From Bin16 sp965206315 (lineage in GTDB: Bacteria > Chloroflexota > Dehalococcoidia > Lucifugimonadales > Australimonadaceae), in the NCBI GenBank assembly GCA_965206315.1, contig OZ242210.1, positions 2,480,001 to 2,544,000 of the forward strand: DNA of 64,000 nucleotides, given 5' to 3'. This document shows positions 41,436-49,837 of this stretch, piece by piece; position 1 is the stretch's first letter, and each line of letters opens with the position of its first letter. The notes beneath the pieces are model-generated. The model worked only from the letters and a program-made list of their open reading frames with translations, did not search any database and was not told the DNA's origin. A program made the translations under genes and the position numbers.

Positions 41436-42389
41436 CTACCAGACGCCGAACGTGAGGCCGTGGCCGGTGCCCGCCATCGAGCGATAGCACGGGAGGTAGT
41501 CGAGCAGCGTCATGGTGCCGGGGGCCATCGCGCCCGCAACGGCTACCCAGTTCAGTATCTCCGGCGTGCCGGGCGCGCCGTTGAGGCGGTCGCGCTCGAG
41601 TGCCCCGAGCGCCTGCTCGTCGCCGCTCTCCAGCGCCGCGATGACGCCCCGGTCGAGCTCCTCGTCGATGATCTGGTGGCTGAGGCCGCCGGACGCCATG
41701 AGCGCGACGCGGGCGTCGGCATCCCACGACTCGATGGCGCGGCGCAGTGCGCCCCCAAGCGCGTAGCAGCGGGCGGCGCTCGCCTGGTACGGCAGGTAGC
41801 GGCTGACCATGAACGGCACGACCGGCAGGCTCTCGTCCGGCATCACGTAGTGGTGGGCGTAGGCGAATGCGTCATCCAGCGCGTGACCGTCGCGCACGCC
41901 GTCGCCGCAGCCGACGTCGAAACCGTCGTCGTTCAGCGTCGTGATGAGGTGCTCCGCGAGCTGCGGCTGGCCGGGGCGGTCGTTGATGACGGGAGCGCGG
42001 CGCTCCTCGTTCGTGCGGAAGCGCGCGTCGGGGTCAAAGTCCTGCCGTTCGGCGACGGGCAGCGATCCGGCGCGCATGACGGCGAAGACGGCGCGCGTCT
42101 CGTCCGCCCAGACGCGGTGGGGGTTGCTGATGACGACGAGCACGTCGGGCTTGGCGTCGTCGAGCGCGGTGCGCAGCTTGCCGATGGCGGCGTGCGCGGC
42201 GTCGTAGCGCTCGCGCTGCTTCTCGGGCGTCAGCTGCGCCTCGATGTCGGCAGGCGCTTTCGCGAGCAGCGACTGGTAGTCGAAGCGCGGGTCGCGGGTG
42301 TCGGCGTCGCCGAGGCGCGGCCAGCCGACGGGGTCGGTCTGTATGGAAGGGCCGTGCGAACTGCCGATGCCGAGGACGATGTTTGCCAT
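41436..42389 (-). CDS. LigB-type class III extradiol ring-cleavage dioxygenase
   Basis: 317 residues. His12 in GIGSSHGPS and His91 in ISNPHRVW are the likely iron ligands with a later Glu; ALMASGGLSHQ is the conserved C-terminal block with the catalytic His. The family (LigB, protocatechuate 4,5-dioxygenase beta subunit) cleaves catechols next to the diol using Fe(II). No LigA-like alpha subunit is adjacent, so a single-subunit member. AGGAGG before the ATG. Convergent with the enolase-superfamily gene. Confidence 0.88.
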   Translation of the reverse strand: MANIVLGIGSSHGPSIQTDPVGWPRLGDADTRDPRFDYQSLLAKAPADIEAQLTPEKQRERYDAAHAAIGKLRTALDDAKPDVLVVISNPHRVWADETRAVFAVMRAGSLPVAERQDFDPDARFRTNEERRAPVINDRPGQPQLAEHLITTLNDDGFDVGCGDGVRDGHALDDAFAYAHHYVMPDESLPVVPFMVSRYLPYQASAARCYALGGALRRAIESWDADARVALMASGGLSHQIIDEELDRGVIAALESGDEQALGALERDRLNGAPGTPEILNWVAVAGAMAPGTMTLLDYLPCYRSMAGTGHGLTFGVW

Positions 42390-42502
42390 GTGCGCCTCCT
42401 GCTGCGGCTAGCCGCCGCGCGGGTGAATCTTCGTGATGAGGCAAGCATAGGACGCGGTGCGGTACAAGGCAAAGGGAAGGATGGACGAGATGCAGGAGGA
42501 GG

Positions 42503-42757
42503 TCAGGAAGCAGAGTCGAGCCGCGTGACCTCCGCCTGCATCTGGTTGGCGGTAGCGATGAGTTCCCGGATGCGCGTCGTGTTCTCGCGCATCCTGACTC
42601 GGATGGCTGCTATCTCCTGCTCACTGGCGCGTATCCGCTCGTCGTGCTGGAGCGCGAGCGCGTCATACTCATTCTGGTGTTGGAGCATAACGTCCATCGC
42701 TTGGGATAGATTGACGACTGCTCTGGAAAGATTCGCCATTCCCTCTTGTGAAGTCAT
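42503..42757 (-). CDS. Small coiled-coil protein
   Basis: 84 residues, predicted almost entirely coiled coil: heptads from about 10 to 75 through NLSQAMDVMLQHQNEYDALALQHDERIRASEQEIAAIRVRMREN. No signal peptide or metal motif. A GGGGGGATAC leader precedes the ATG. Flanked by 110-170 bp non-coding DNA on both sides. Function unknown; may be a small structural or regulatory protein. Confidence 0.55.
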   Translation of the reverse strand: MTSQEGMANLSRAVVNLSQAMDVMLQHQNEYDALALQHDERIRASEQEIAAIRVRMRENTTRIRELIATANQMQAEVTRLDSAS

Positions 42758-42927
42758 GTATCCCCCCTGGCAGCGGAGTAGTCCACCGTGTGCTGCCTGG
42801 TAGCCGCATCGTAGGACGGCGGTGCATGACGCGGCAAGAGGCAGATGGCACAGTTGATGTGCTCCGCTCCCCTTGCTTCTGCAGATGCTATCCTCCGCGC
42901 ATCCGGAGCCTCGTTGGAGGAGGGCGC

Positions 42928-44139
42928 ATGACCACTGAGAACTCGACCGTGCTGGGCATCGGCATCATCGGGCTGGGCGGCGCGGCTGTCGCCATGGTCC
43001 CGCGGATGGCGTTCAACCCGCGCTTCAAGATCATCGCCGCGGCGGACCTCGACACGGAGATCCTCGGCCGCTTCCAGCAGGATTTCCCGGACGCGGATAC
43101 GCATACGAACGCGGAGGATATGTGCAAGGACCCGCGCATCGACCTCGTCTACATCGCGACCCCGACGATACTGCACTCCCAGCACTGCGAACTCGCGATG
43201 TCGTATGGCAAGCACGTGCTCATCGAGAAGCCGATGACGATCAACGTGGAAGAGGGCACAACGCTTGCGGAGTCGGCGGAACGGCAGGGCGTGCTGCTGG
43301 GAGTGAACGTGAAGCACAGTTTCGAGCCGCGCGTGCTCCGCATCCGTGAAATGGTGCGCACCGGCGAGTTCGGCGAGCTGCGGATGATGCACCACTGGCG
43401 CTACCAGGACTGGCTGTACCGTCCGCGCTCCCACGAGGAGCTGACGCCCGGGCCCGGGGGCGGCATCCTCTGGCGGCAGGGGCCGCACCAGTTCGACATC
43501 ATCCGCACGATAGGCGGCGGCATGGTGCGGAGCGTTCGCGGCACGTCTGCCGCGTGGGACCCCGCCCGCCGCGTGCCGGGTGCGCATGCGGCCTACCTGG
43601 AGTTCGAGAACGGCGTGTTCTGCACCGCCGTCTACAGCGGCTACGACCACTGGGACTCGCGCGAGTTCATGCACGGCGTCGGCAGGGACGGCATCTTCCC
43701 CGACCCGGCGAAGCACGCCGCTGCGCGTCGCGAGCAGGCCGAAGCCACCGACCCCGATTGGGAGGACGCAGCGGCGCGCGCGGAGCGGTACGGACTTGGG
43801 CGCTCCGACCCGATGGAACCCCCGACAGGTCCGTCGAGCGCGGGCTGGCTGCTCGGCGGGCCGCTCATGGTGAGCTTCGACGACGCCGACGTGCGGCTCT
43901 CGCCGGGTGGGCTCACGGTCTACGGCAACAAGGAGCGCACCGAGATCCCGCTCGTGACGGTCGAGGACGGCCGCGACGGACGGCTCAACACCTTCTACGA
44001 CGCCATAACGACCGACCGTCCCCTGCCCGCCAACGCGCGCTGGGGCAACGCCACGATCGAACTGCTGCTGGCGGTCGAGCAGTCCGGCGAGCAGCGCAAG
44101 GAGATCTTCCTCGAACATCAGACCCCTACGGTGGATTAG
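42928..44139 (+). CDS. Gfo/Idh/MocA family oxidoreductase (Pht4-like), copy 3
   Basis: 403 residues. IGIIGLGGAAVAMVPRM Rossmann motif, IATPTILHSQHC, the signature Lys in VLIEKPMTI, and GGGILWRQGPHQFDIIRTIGGGMVRSVRG, which matches the Pht4-like block closely. The C-terminal LSPGGLTVYGNKERTEIPL is as in 4,5-dihydrodiol dehydrogenases. GGAGGAGGG before the ATG at 42928. It is more Pht4-like than the pair at 7318 and 8602. Followed by a repeat palindrome and an ornithine-cyclodeaminase-like gene. Confidence 0.9.
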   Translation: MTTENSTVLGIGIIGLGGAAVAMVPRMAFNPRFKIIAAADLDTEILGRFQQDFPDADTHTNAEDMCKDPRIDLVYIATPTILHSQHCELAMSYGKHVLIEKPMTINVEEGTTLAESAERQGVLLGVNVKHSFEPRVLRIREMVRTGEFGELRMMHHWRYQDWLYRPRSHEELTPGPGGGILWRQGPHQFDIIRTIGGGMVRSVRGTSAAWDPARRVPGAHAAYLEFENGVFCTAVYSGYDHWDSREFMHGVGRDGIFPDPAKHAAARREQAEATDPDWEDAAARAERYGLGRSDPMEPPTGPSSAGWLLGGPLMVSFDDADVRLSPGGLTVYGNKERTEIPLVTVEDGRDGRLNTFYDAITTDRPLPANARWGNATIELLLAVEQSGEQRKEIFLEHQTPTVD

Positions 44140-44193
44140 GACACCCTCACCCGCTGGAACACCCTCACTCCCGCGACCTGACGGTCGCCCTGG

Positions 44194-44213
44194 ATTCCCG
44201 CCTTCGCGGGAAT
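44194..44213. repeat. ATTCCCGC-type palindrome
   Basis: Perfect ATTCCCGCCTTCGCGGGAAT between the Gfo/Idh gene and the next gene. Confidence 0.75.
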
Positions 44214-44255
44214 GACGAATGAGTGCGGAATGACGAACGTACAAGGAGAGAAGAG

Positions 44256-45368
44256 ATGCTGTTGATAGACAACGCGACCGTGGAGCGGCTGTTGCCGATG
44301 GACGAGTGCATAGACGCGCAGGACTACGCGTTCCGCGGGCTGCCGACGGGCGAGTCCGTCCACCGGCCCCGCATCGACCTGTACATGCCGGCGCAGCGCC
44401 CGGACGGCTACTACCGCTGGGGCACGATGGAAGGGGCGAGCGACGCGCTGGGCGTGTTCGCCATCCGCATGAAGTCGGACATCCTCTACTGGCCGCGCGA
44501 CGAGCACGGCTACTGGAAGGAGGAGAAGTATTGCATGGAGCCGGGCACCTACTGCGGGCTGATCATGCTGTTCAGCACGCGCGACGGCGAGCCGCTGGCG
44601 ATGATCAACGACGGCATCCTGCAGCACATGCGCGTGGGCGGCGGCGCGGGACTTGGCGTGCGGTACCTGTCGCGGCCGGACTCGCAGACCGTGGGGATGC
44701 TCGGCTCCGGCGGCATGGCGCGGACGTACCTGGAGGCGTTCGCGGCGGTGCGCGACATCCGCAGCGTGAAGGTGTTCAGCCCCACGAAGGCGAACCGCGA
44801 GCGCTACGCCGAGGAGATGTCGGCGAAGCTGGAGCTCGAGGTGCGTGCGGTCGATACGCCGGAGGCGGCGGTGGAGGGCGTGGACATCGTCTCCGCCTGC
44901 ACGAACGCGATGGAGCCCGCGCTGAAAGGCGACTGGCTCTCGCCGGGGCAGCACGTTACCGACGTGCGCGGCGAGCTTGACGCCCGGGTGTTCGAGCGGG
45001 CGGACGTCACCGTCAAGCAGGGCGTGGCCCACTCGCGGCCCAGCAACGAGGACGTGCGAAGCATGGGTGACGGGTACAACCGCGGCGACTACATCGGGGG
45101 GACGGACGAGCAGAAGCAACGCCTCCCTGCCCGGCTGCGCGAGGCGCGCGTGAACGCCGGGGGGACCGACGAGACGCCGACGTTCAACGACCTCGCGAGC
45201 GGCAGGGTGAGCCGCACGTCGCGGGACCAGATCACGCTCTACCTGAACTCCGGCAACCAGGGGCTGCAGTTCGCGGCGGTCGGCGAGGTCGTCTACCGCA
45301 AAGCGAAGGAGCAGGGCCTCGGGCGCGAACTGCCGACGGAGTGGTTCCTGCAGGACATCCGGGACTAG
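44256..45368 (+). CDS. Ornithine cyclodeaminase / mu-crystallin family protein
   Basis: 370 residues. Substrate-binding half begins MLLIDNATVERLLPMDECIDAQ; Rossmann fold with VGMLGSGGMARTYLEAFAAV and IRSVKVFSPTKANRE; ends LYLNSGNQGLQFAAVGEVVYRKAKEQG. This family makes ketimine reductions, ornithine to proline, or N-methyl amino-acid forms; which applies is unclear. Start 44256 has AAGGAG about 9 nt upstream; the longer in-frame ATG at 44223 sits in the repeat. No arginine or ornithine genes are near. Confidence 0.88.
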   Translation: MLLIDNATVERLLPMDECIDAQDYAFRGLPTGESVHRPRIDLYMPAQRPDGYYRWGTMEGASDALGVFAIRMKSDILYWPRDEHGYWKEEKYCMEPGTYCGLIMLFSTRDGEPLAMINDGILQHMRVGGGAGLGVRYLSRPDSQTVGMLGSGGMARTYLEAFAAVRDIRSVKVFSPTKANRERYAEEMSAKLELEVRAVDTPEAAVEGVDIVSACTNAMEPALKGDWLSPGQHVTDVRGELDARVFERADVTVKQGVAHSRPSNEDVRSMGDGYNRGDYIGGTDEQKQRLPARLREARVNAGGTDETPTFNDLASGRVSRTSRDQITLYLNSGNQGLQFAAVGEVVYRKAKEQGLGRELPTEWFLQDIRD

Positions 45369-45765
45369 GGGAAACGAGGCCCGATCAAGGTGGCCAACCC
45401 CTGTTAATTCTGGCCACCTTGATGCCTGGTCTACGAGTGAACGGCCGCCGTCATTTGGCCTCCTTGAGATCCTTGATAGGGGAAGATTCAAGGCCACGGC
45501 CTGCTTCCGGGGCTCCGTAGCATCAAGAATCTCAAGATGGCCATGTTTTTCAAGTTCGAGGGCCGGAGCTATAGGCCTGGTCGATAGCAGCGGGGCGGAG
45601 CCATAGACGCGGTCTATGGGTGCTGCGTGAACGACAGTCATACAACCAGCGTAGTGAACGCAGGGCCGACCGCGTAAGTGGCCGGTGTCAGAAGAATGTG
45701 ACACGCGCCCCTACCCGATGCGGTGGGGGCGCGGTACGATAGAGGGCGGATGAAGGAGGTCGACC
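45369..45765. repeat. Gene-free tract with several inverted repeats
   Basis: 397 bp without a credible gene. Perfect 13-bp arms ATCAAGGTGGCCA (45384-45396) and TGGCCACCTTGAT (45411-45423); near-perfect 15-bp arms at 45463-45477 and 45522-45536; an 8-bp palindrome CCATAGAC-GCG-GTCTATGG (45601-45619); GTGTCA-N8-TGACAC (45685-45704); and CGCGCCCC/GGGGCGCG arms (45704-45711, 45726-45733) before the next gene. May hold decayed insertion-sequence ends plus the operator of the toxin-antitoxin pair. Confidence 0.65.
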
Positions 45766-46206
45766 GTGGCCACGAACACGCGAAAGCGGCGGAGTTCCCG
45801 TCCTGCTCCCGAAGAAGAGGCGCTCGAACCCGCGCGTACGCAGGGCAAGCTCATGGAGGTGAACTGGCAGGAGCGGACCGCCCAGCTTCATCCGACACGC
45901 CCGTTTCCCGGCGAACGCCACGTTCCGCTACGGTTTCCCCCGGCGCTCGACGCGGAGATGCTGCGACACGCGACGCGCTTCGTGACCGTCGCGGGCAAGG
46001 CTCGCTTCAACGAGAACGACGAGTACGAGGTCTTCCACGTCGAGGAGGTTATTCCTTCCAGGGGCAGCAAGCCGTTCAGCCGCGAGGAGCTGGAGGAGGC
46101 GCTGGCGAACGCCAAGGTCTTCCGGGAAGAGGAGTTCGTCCACTGCAGCGAGCCCTTCGATGTTGAAGAATTCATCCGCGTTATTCACGAGGCGCGGGAC
46201 GTGTGA
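45766..46206 (+). CDS. Probable antitoxin of a PIN-toxin pair
   Basis: 146 residues. Basic, disordered start (MATNTRKRRSSRPAPEEEA) then a compact GKLMEVNWQERTAQLHPTRPFPGERHVPLRF domain, ending in charged helices around EELEEALANAKVFREEEFVHCSEPFDVEEFIRVI, which may wrap the toxin. No classical HTH or AbrB motif. GTG start with AAGGAGG. Its stop overlaps the start of the PIN gene (TGATG), the arrangement of type II toxin-antitoxin operons with the antitoxin first. Function inferred from context. Confidence 0.62.
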   Translation: MATNTRKRRSSRPAPEEEALEPARTQGKLMEVNWQERTAQLHPTRPFPGERHVPLRFPPALDAEMLRHATRFVTVAGKARFNENDEYEVFHVEEVIPSRGSKPFSREELEEALANAKVFREEEFVHCSEPFDVEEFIRVIHEARDV

Positions 46207-46619
46207 TGGTACAGAACACCCCTTCCATTGTCCTCGATACGAGCGTGGTATCTATCCTTTTCCGCAATGCTCCCGACTCACCCTACTACGCACGACGCAT
46301 CCAAGGGTACGGTTGGATAATCTCCTTTCAGACTCTGGAAGAGCTATGGTTCGGCGCGTATAACAACGGCTGGGGAAACCGCAGACGTGATGAACTACAA
46401 AGCCATCTTCGGGCGTATGCGGTGGTCTGGCCGGACACAGATATGGTCGACATCAGCGCCCGTCTGCGTTCGGACTCCAGGCGTAAGGGCCGACCGCTCA
46501 GCCATCCAGACGCGTGGATAGCTGCGACCGCCCTGTCGCTCGACTGTCCCCTTGCCGCGCACGATCGCGACTTCAGCGCCGTAGACGGACTGGCGCTCAT
46601 CCAAGCGCCGGCTGCGTAG
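46206..46619 (+). CDS. PIN-domain ribonuclease, VapC-like toxin
   Basis: 137 residues. PIN acids: Asp11 in SIVLDTSVVS, Glu in LEELWFGA, the Asp in LSHPDAWIAATALSLDCPLAAHDRDF and following DRDF acid, giving the usual four-acid Mg site. VapC toxins cut RNA, often initiator tRNA or rRNA. The ATG at 46206 overlaps the antitoxin stop by 1 nt. Lower GC than neighbours. Followed at once by a retropepsin-like frame. Confidence 0.85.
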   Translation: MVQNTPSIVLDTSVVSILFRNAPDSPYYARRIQGYGWIISFQTLEELWFGAYNNGWGNRRRDELQSHLRAYAVVWPDTDMVDISARLRSDSRRKGRPLSHPDAWIAATALSLDCPLAAHDRDFSAVDGLALIQAPAA

Positions 46620-46620
46620 C

Positions 46621-46977
46621 GTGCGATCCATGCGTACGTTCAGCGTGGAGATAGGCATCGGGAGCCGCGACCGGGACGAGTGGGTGACGCTCGACGCGCT
46701 CGTAGACACGGGCGCATTCGTCACGTCGGCTCCGGTGTCGCTGCTGTGCGGGCTGGGCGTGGAACCGATGCGGACGCAGGAATTCACGCTCCCCAATGGA
46801 GAAACGCGCGAGATGGAGATCGGCCAAGCGCGAGTGCGCGTCGGCGGTCGCCACGTCACGACGCTGGTACTGTTCAACGATGAGGATTCGACGTCGCTGC
46901 TGGACGCTCTTGCGCTGGAGGCGTGTTCATGGAAGCGGACCCGGTGCGCAAGCGGCTCGTGCCCCTCCAACGGGTGA
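46621..46977 (+). CDS. Retropepsin-like aspartyl protease protein, likely frameshifted at the end
   Basis: 118 residues as read. ALVDTGAFVTSAP holds the D-T-G catalytic motif of clan AA retropepsin-like proteins, followed by a compact beta domain LPNGETREMEIGQARVRVG and VLFNDEDSTSLLDALALE. From about 46918 the expected C-terminal block of this family (DPVRKRLVPLQRV) is found in the +1 frame instead, so a single-base frameshift is likely, either real or an assembly error. An 18-bp copy of that region recurs at 47423-47440. Start at 46621 or ATG 46630. Confidence 0.55.
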   Translation: MRSMRTFSVEIGIGSRDRDEWVTLDALVDTGAFVTSAPVSLLCGLGVEPMRTQEFTLPNGETREMEIGQARVRVGGRHVTTLVLFNDEDSTSLLDALALEACSWKRTRCASGSCPSNG

Positions 46978-46991
46978 CGATGTGAGGGCAG

Positions 46992-47342
46992 ATGGCTGAG
47001 TCAGACCAAGGGGACATGCCCGGTGACCATGGGTTAGGAGCGGCGTCGCCGTGGCCATTTGACATGATGCCCCCGATGCCATTGGAGAAGGGATTGGCGA
47101 TGGTGCGTGATGCACAAAGAGAACTTCTCTATCTTCATGGCACGGTAGATCAAGCGATCCTTAGGCAGCACATCACCGCTGCGTATGAAGCTCATCGGAA
47201 ATGGAAGACCGAGCAATCCAGACTGGCAACAGAAGCGACTGATCGTTTCTGGGTAAGGGCCAAAGGGTGGGCTGCGCTGATAGCTGCTGCCGGAGGCGGA
47301 TCGGTGGTCACGTTGATCATCCAGCGTCTGTTCCCTGCCTGA
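46992..47342 (+). CDS. Small membrane-anchored hypothetical protein
   Basis: 116 residues. Hydrophilic body (helical, DAQRELLYLHGTVDQAILRQH in the middle) and one C-terminal helix (WAALIAAAGGGSVVTLIIQRLF, about 92-115). No known family. It lies between two copies of an 18-bp sequence (46947-46964 and 47423-47440) and has lower GC, so it may have been inserted. Confidence 0.6.
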   Translation: MAESDQGDMPGDHGLGAASPWPFDMMPPMPLEKGLAMVRDAQRELLYLHGTVDQAILRQHITAAYEAHRKWKTEQSRLATEATDRFWVRAKGWAALIAAAGGGSVVTLIIQRLFPA

Positions 47343-47486
47343 CCCCTACTCCTCTCCCCACACCCGACCGACCGCCGATGCTATCCGCGATTCCATGCGT
47401 GAGCCTGACACACGCCCCGACGCGCAAGCGGCTCGTGCCCATTCGTGTGGTGATGGCGTGATAAACGCCAGGAGCAGTGCCGCTCC

Positions 47487-48587
47487 CTAGCCCTCCTGCC
47501 ACTGAAAGTAGTTCTTCAAACGCTCGACCGTATGTCTCCAATTGTTTGCTTTGGGCCGGCAGACGGTGTGTTGGATTCCGAAGAACCCCGTTTCCCACAC
47601 TGCTTCAGACTCCGATTTGGTGTCAAGCCACCTGACGCCTACAAAGTACTCCATTTTCTCATAGTCATGGTCGTCATGTGAGAGTTCTATGGCCACGGCT
47701 TCAGGCACAACGTCACGCACTGGATGTAGATGACCACCTGATTCGACCTTGAAATCAGTGATTGGTTCTCGCTGTGATGTAACGACACCAACGCCAGTGT
47801 ATTTTCTTGGAGGAATATTTACCCAGATCCTGTCACCCTCTGAAAGGAGCTTCAGGGTGTTGCTGTACCAAGTCCCGCCACCACCACAGATGAATCCGTA
47901 GGTTCGGGCAGCTTCCCATAGATCGCCGCTATATCCTCCCAAGCTAACGTAGTATTCGCCGTTCCAGGGTTGCTTATTCTCTTGGCTTCCAGCAGAGCTA
48001 GCGGCATTGGCTTGCGTCCTGACAGGATCTGCTAACCAAGCACGACTCAGCAGTTGTTCGCCGCTGTTCTCGAATACTTGAAAGAACAAGACGTTAATGG
48101 CTATGTCCCTATCCTCAAGGTATTTGATGATTCGCTCGGTTGAATCATCAAGTTCAGTTGCTACGATGACAATCTGGTGGGATTTGTTCAAACTGTCTTC
48201 TTCAAAGGCTGCTTCAAATCGCTCTACGAAGTCCCTTGCAAGATCTTCCTCTTCTCCTTTGAATGTTCGATATATGTCAGAGATGTGGTCTGCATCAAGC
48301 TCCTCGACCCAAGAAGCGTAGTCTATGGCCTGCGCTACTACCTCACGCGGTGTTCGGTCTCGTTTCAACTCAATCACAACGAGCCCTGCATCCGGCGTGA
48401 GGGCCAACAAGTCAATCTTGCCACCATAGGAAGTCTTGACTTGTCGGCCGATCAACATCCAGTCCGGCGACAAGACTTCAGGCATGGCAACGATCATCTC
48501 TTCGAGTTGGTGCTCGCTTTCGAGGCTGCTTATCGGCAGACGCTCAGGGCTGCTACCCACTTTGAAGATGACGTGCTCGACTGGCAT
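47487..48587 (-). CDS. NucS-like PD-(D/E)XK nuclease with a PUA/EVE-like C-terminal domain
   Basis: 366 residues. GKIDLLALTPDAGLVVIELKRDRTPREVVAQAIDYASWV gives D59, E73-L-K75, Q86 and Y90, the spacing known from the archaeal mismatch nuclease NucS/EndoMS. The C-terminal half (YYVSLGGYSGDLWEAARTYGF...GDRIWVNIPPRKYTGVGVV) resembles a PUA/EVE-type pocket domain. Such a fusion suggests a nuclease with a base- or modification-reader. GC is visibly lower than its neighbours. Alone in its orientation apart from the convergent double cupin. ATG at 48587. Function as defence or repair is inference. Confidence 0.85.
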   Translation of the reverse strand: MPVEHVIFKVGSSPERLPISSLESEHQLEEMIVAMPEVLSPDWMLIGRQVKTSYGGKIDLLALTPDAGLVVIELKRDRTPREVVAQAIDYASWVEELDADHISDIYRTFKGEEEDLARDFVERFEAAFEEDSLNKSHQIVIVATELDDSTERIIKYLEDRDIAINVLFFQVFENSGEQLLSRAWLADPVRTQANAASSAGSQENKQPWNGEYYVSLGGYSGDLWEAARTYGFICGGGGTWYSNTLKLLSEGDRIWVNIPPRKYTGVGVVTSQREPITDFKVESGGHLHPVRDVVPEAVAIELSHDDHDYEKMEYFVGVRWLDTKSESEAVWETGFFGIQHTVCRPKANNWRHTVERLKNYFQWQEG

Positions 48588-48598
48588 CGGTCGGCGCC

Positions 48599-49837
48599 CT
48601 AGAAGCCGCCGACATCCGCGGCGCCGGGGGGCGGGGTGTAGTCGGTGTAGGCCCACTCAGGCATGGTGCTTACCAGCCCCTCGAGGCCGATCATGCGCTC
48701 GTACTCGGCGCGGATGGCGGGGTCCTGGTCCGGGTAGGCGATGGCCCTGCCGCCGTCGCGCGTGTCCTGCGCGCCGCCGTCGCGGGACTCGGAGCCGGGG
48801 GCTGCGCCGTTGCGCATCCCCGGGCCGTAGGGGCCGTCGAAGATGAGGAAGCGGATCCCATTGGGCGACGTGCCGAAGTGCTGGTGGAACCAGTCGCCGG
48901 TCATGGGCGCGGCGCTGATCATACCGACGGGCTCGTAGTCCTGCCGCTTCACCTCGTCACCCTTGCCTGCCTCGAACGGGCGCTCGCCCAGCCTGTCCGG
49001 CCAGGTGACGCTGTAGCCCTTGCCCTTGATGCAGACGAGGATGGCGCCGGACGAGTGCTTGTGCGCCTTGGAGTACTGGCCGGTCTCGTACTGGCCTATC
49101 TTCATGTAGAAGTTGGCGCCGGCCATGTGCGGCTCGACGCGGCGGTAGCTGAAAGAGCGCCGGTTGTCGCGCGGCAGGTGGCAGTTGACGATATCCGGGA
49201 TGACGTTGGTTCGGCGCATGGCGAGGCCGCGCACCGGGTCGGCGAAGATGTCCTCAACGGGCTTGAAGTAGTCGTCCTCGGCGTCGAAGAGGTTGGTGAA
49301 TTCGTAGGGGTTGTTGAGGACGAACGCGGGGTCGCGGACGAGGTTGACCATGTTCGGCGCGGTGGTTGCGGCGAGCAGAAGCGCCGGGCTGGAGGTGGCG
49401 TTGACGAGGCGGTGCCTGGCGTTCAGCGGAATGCCGAAGAGGGAGCCCTGGCTCCACTCGAAGACCTGCTTCTTGTTGGGGTTGCTGTCCTGCCAGACCT
49501 CGGTGGAACCCCTGCCCTCGGCGACGTACATGATCTTCTCGTACATGTGCTTCTCGGGGTTGAGCGCGCCCGCGCCGGGGATCTCGACGACGTACATGCC
49601 CCAGAGGTGCTCGGTGCCGAGCAGCTGTATGGCGACGCCGTTGCCGCCGAGGCGCTTCCACGGCTTGAGCGGCAGGTCCTGGATGCGGCGCACGCCGATG
49701 TCGCGGTGGATGTCGATGCCCTGGGACTCGATGAAGAGGTCGTAGTGGGACTTCGGCGTCTTCCAGAAGCCGAAGCCGGCCTTGTTCATGCCTTCGGGTT
49801 CCTGCCATTCGGCGAGGTCGGCGGTTCTCGTTACCAT
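48599..49837 (-). CDS. Large double-cupin protein, copy 3
   Basis: 412 residues. First cupin: LNPEKHMYEKIMYVAEGRGSTEV and SLFGIPLNARHRLVN; second: YSKAHKHSSGAILVCIKGKGYSVTW and TGDWFHQHFGTS. HxH and the later HQHF histidine are present in the second. Closest to copy 2 at 38475. GGAGG lies before the ATG at 49837, which is chosen over 49864. No enzyme partner is adjacent, unlike copy 1. Confidence 0.82.
   Translation of the reverse strand: MVTRTADLAEWQEPEGMNKAGFGFWKTPKSHYDLFIESQGIDIHRDIGVRRIQDLPLKPWKRLGGNGVAIQLLGTEHLWGMYVVEIPGAGALNPEKHMYEKIMYVAEGRGSTEVWQDSNPNKKQVFEWSQGSLFGIPLNARHRLVNATSSPALLLAATTAPNMVNLVRDPAFVLNNPYEFTNLFDAEDDYFKPVEDIFADPVRGLAMRRTNVIPDIVNCHLPRDNRRSFSYRRVEPHMAGANFYMKIGQYETGQYSKAHKHSSGAILVCIKGKGYSVTWPDRLGERPFEAGKGDEVKRQDYEPVGMISAAPMTGDWFHQHFGTSPNGIRFLIFDGPYGPGMRNGAAPGSESRDGGAQDTRDGGRAIAYPDQDPAIRAEYERMIGLEGLVSTMPEWAYTDYTPPPGAADVGGF

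Noticed and set aside
43554..44222. A plus-strand frame in another phase of the third Gfo/Idh gene
   Set aside because: The main frame has the whole Pht4-like pattern; this is a shadow.
45384..45423. Hairpin after the ornithine-cyclodeaminase gene as a terminator
   Set aside because: Perfect arms but a 14-nt loop and no T-run; kept as an inverted repeat only.
44136..45704. A 522-codon minus-strand frame across the ornithine cyclodeaminase gene
   Set aside because: Opposite a gene with clear Rossmann motifs; its ends lie in repeats.
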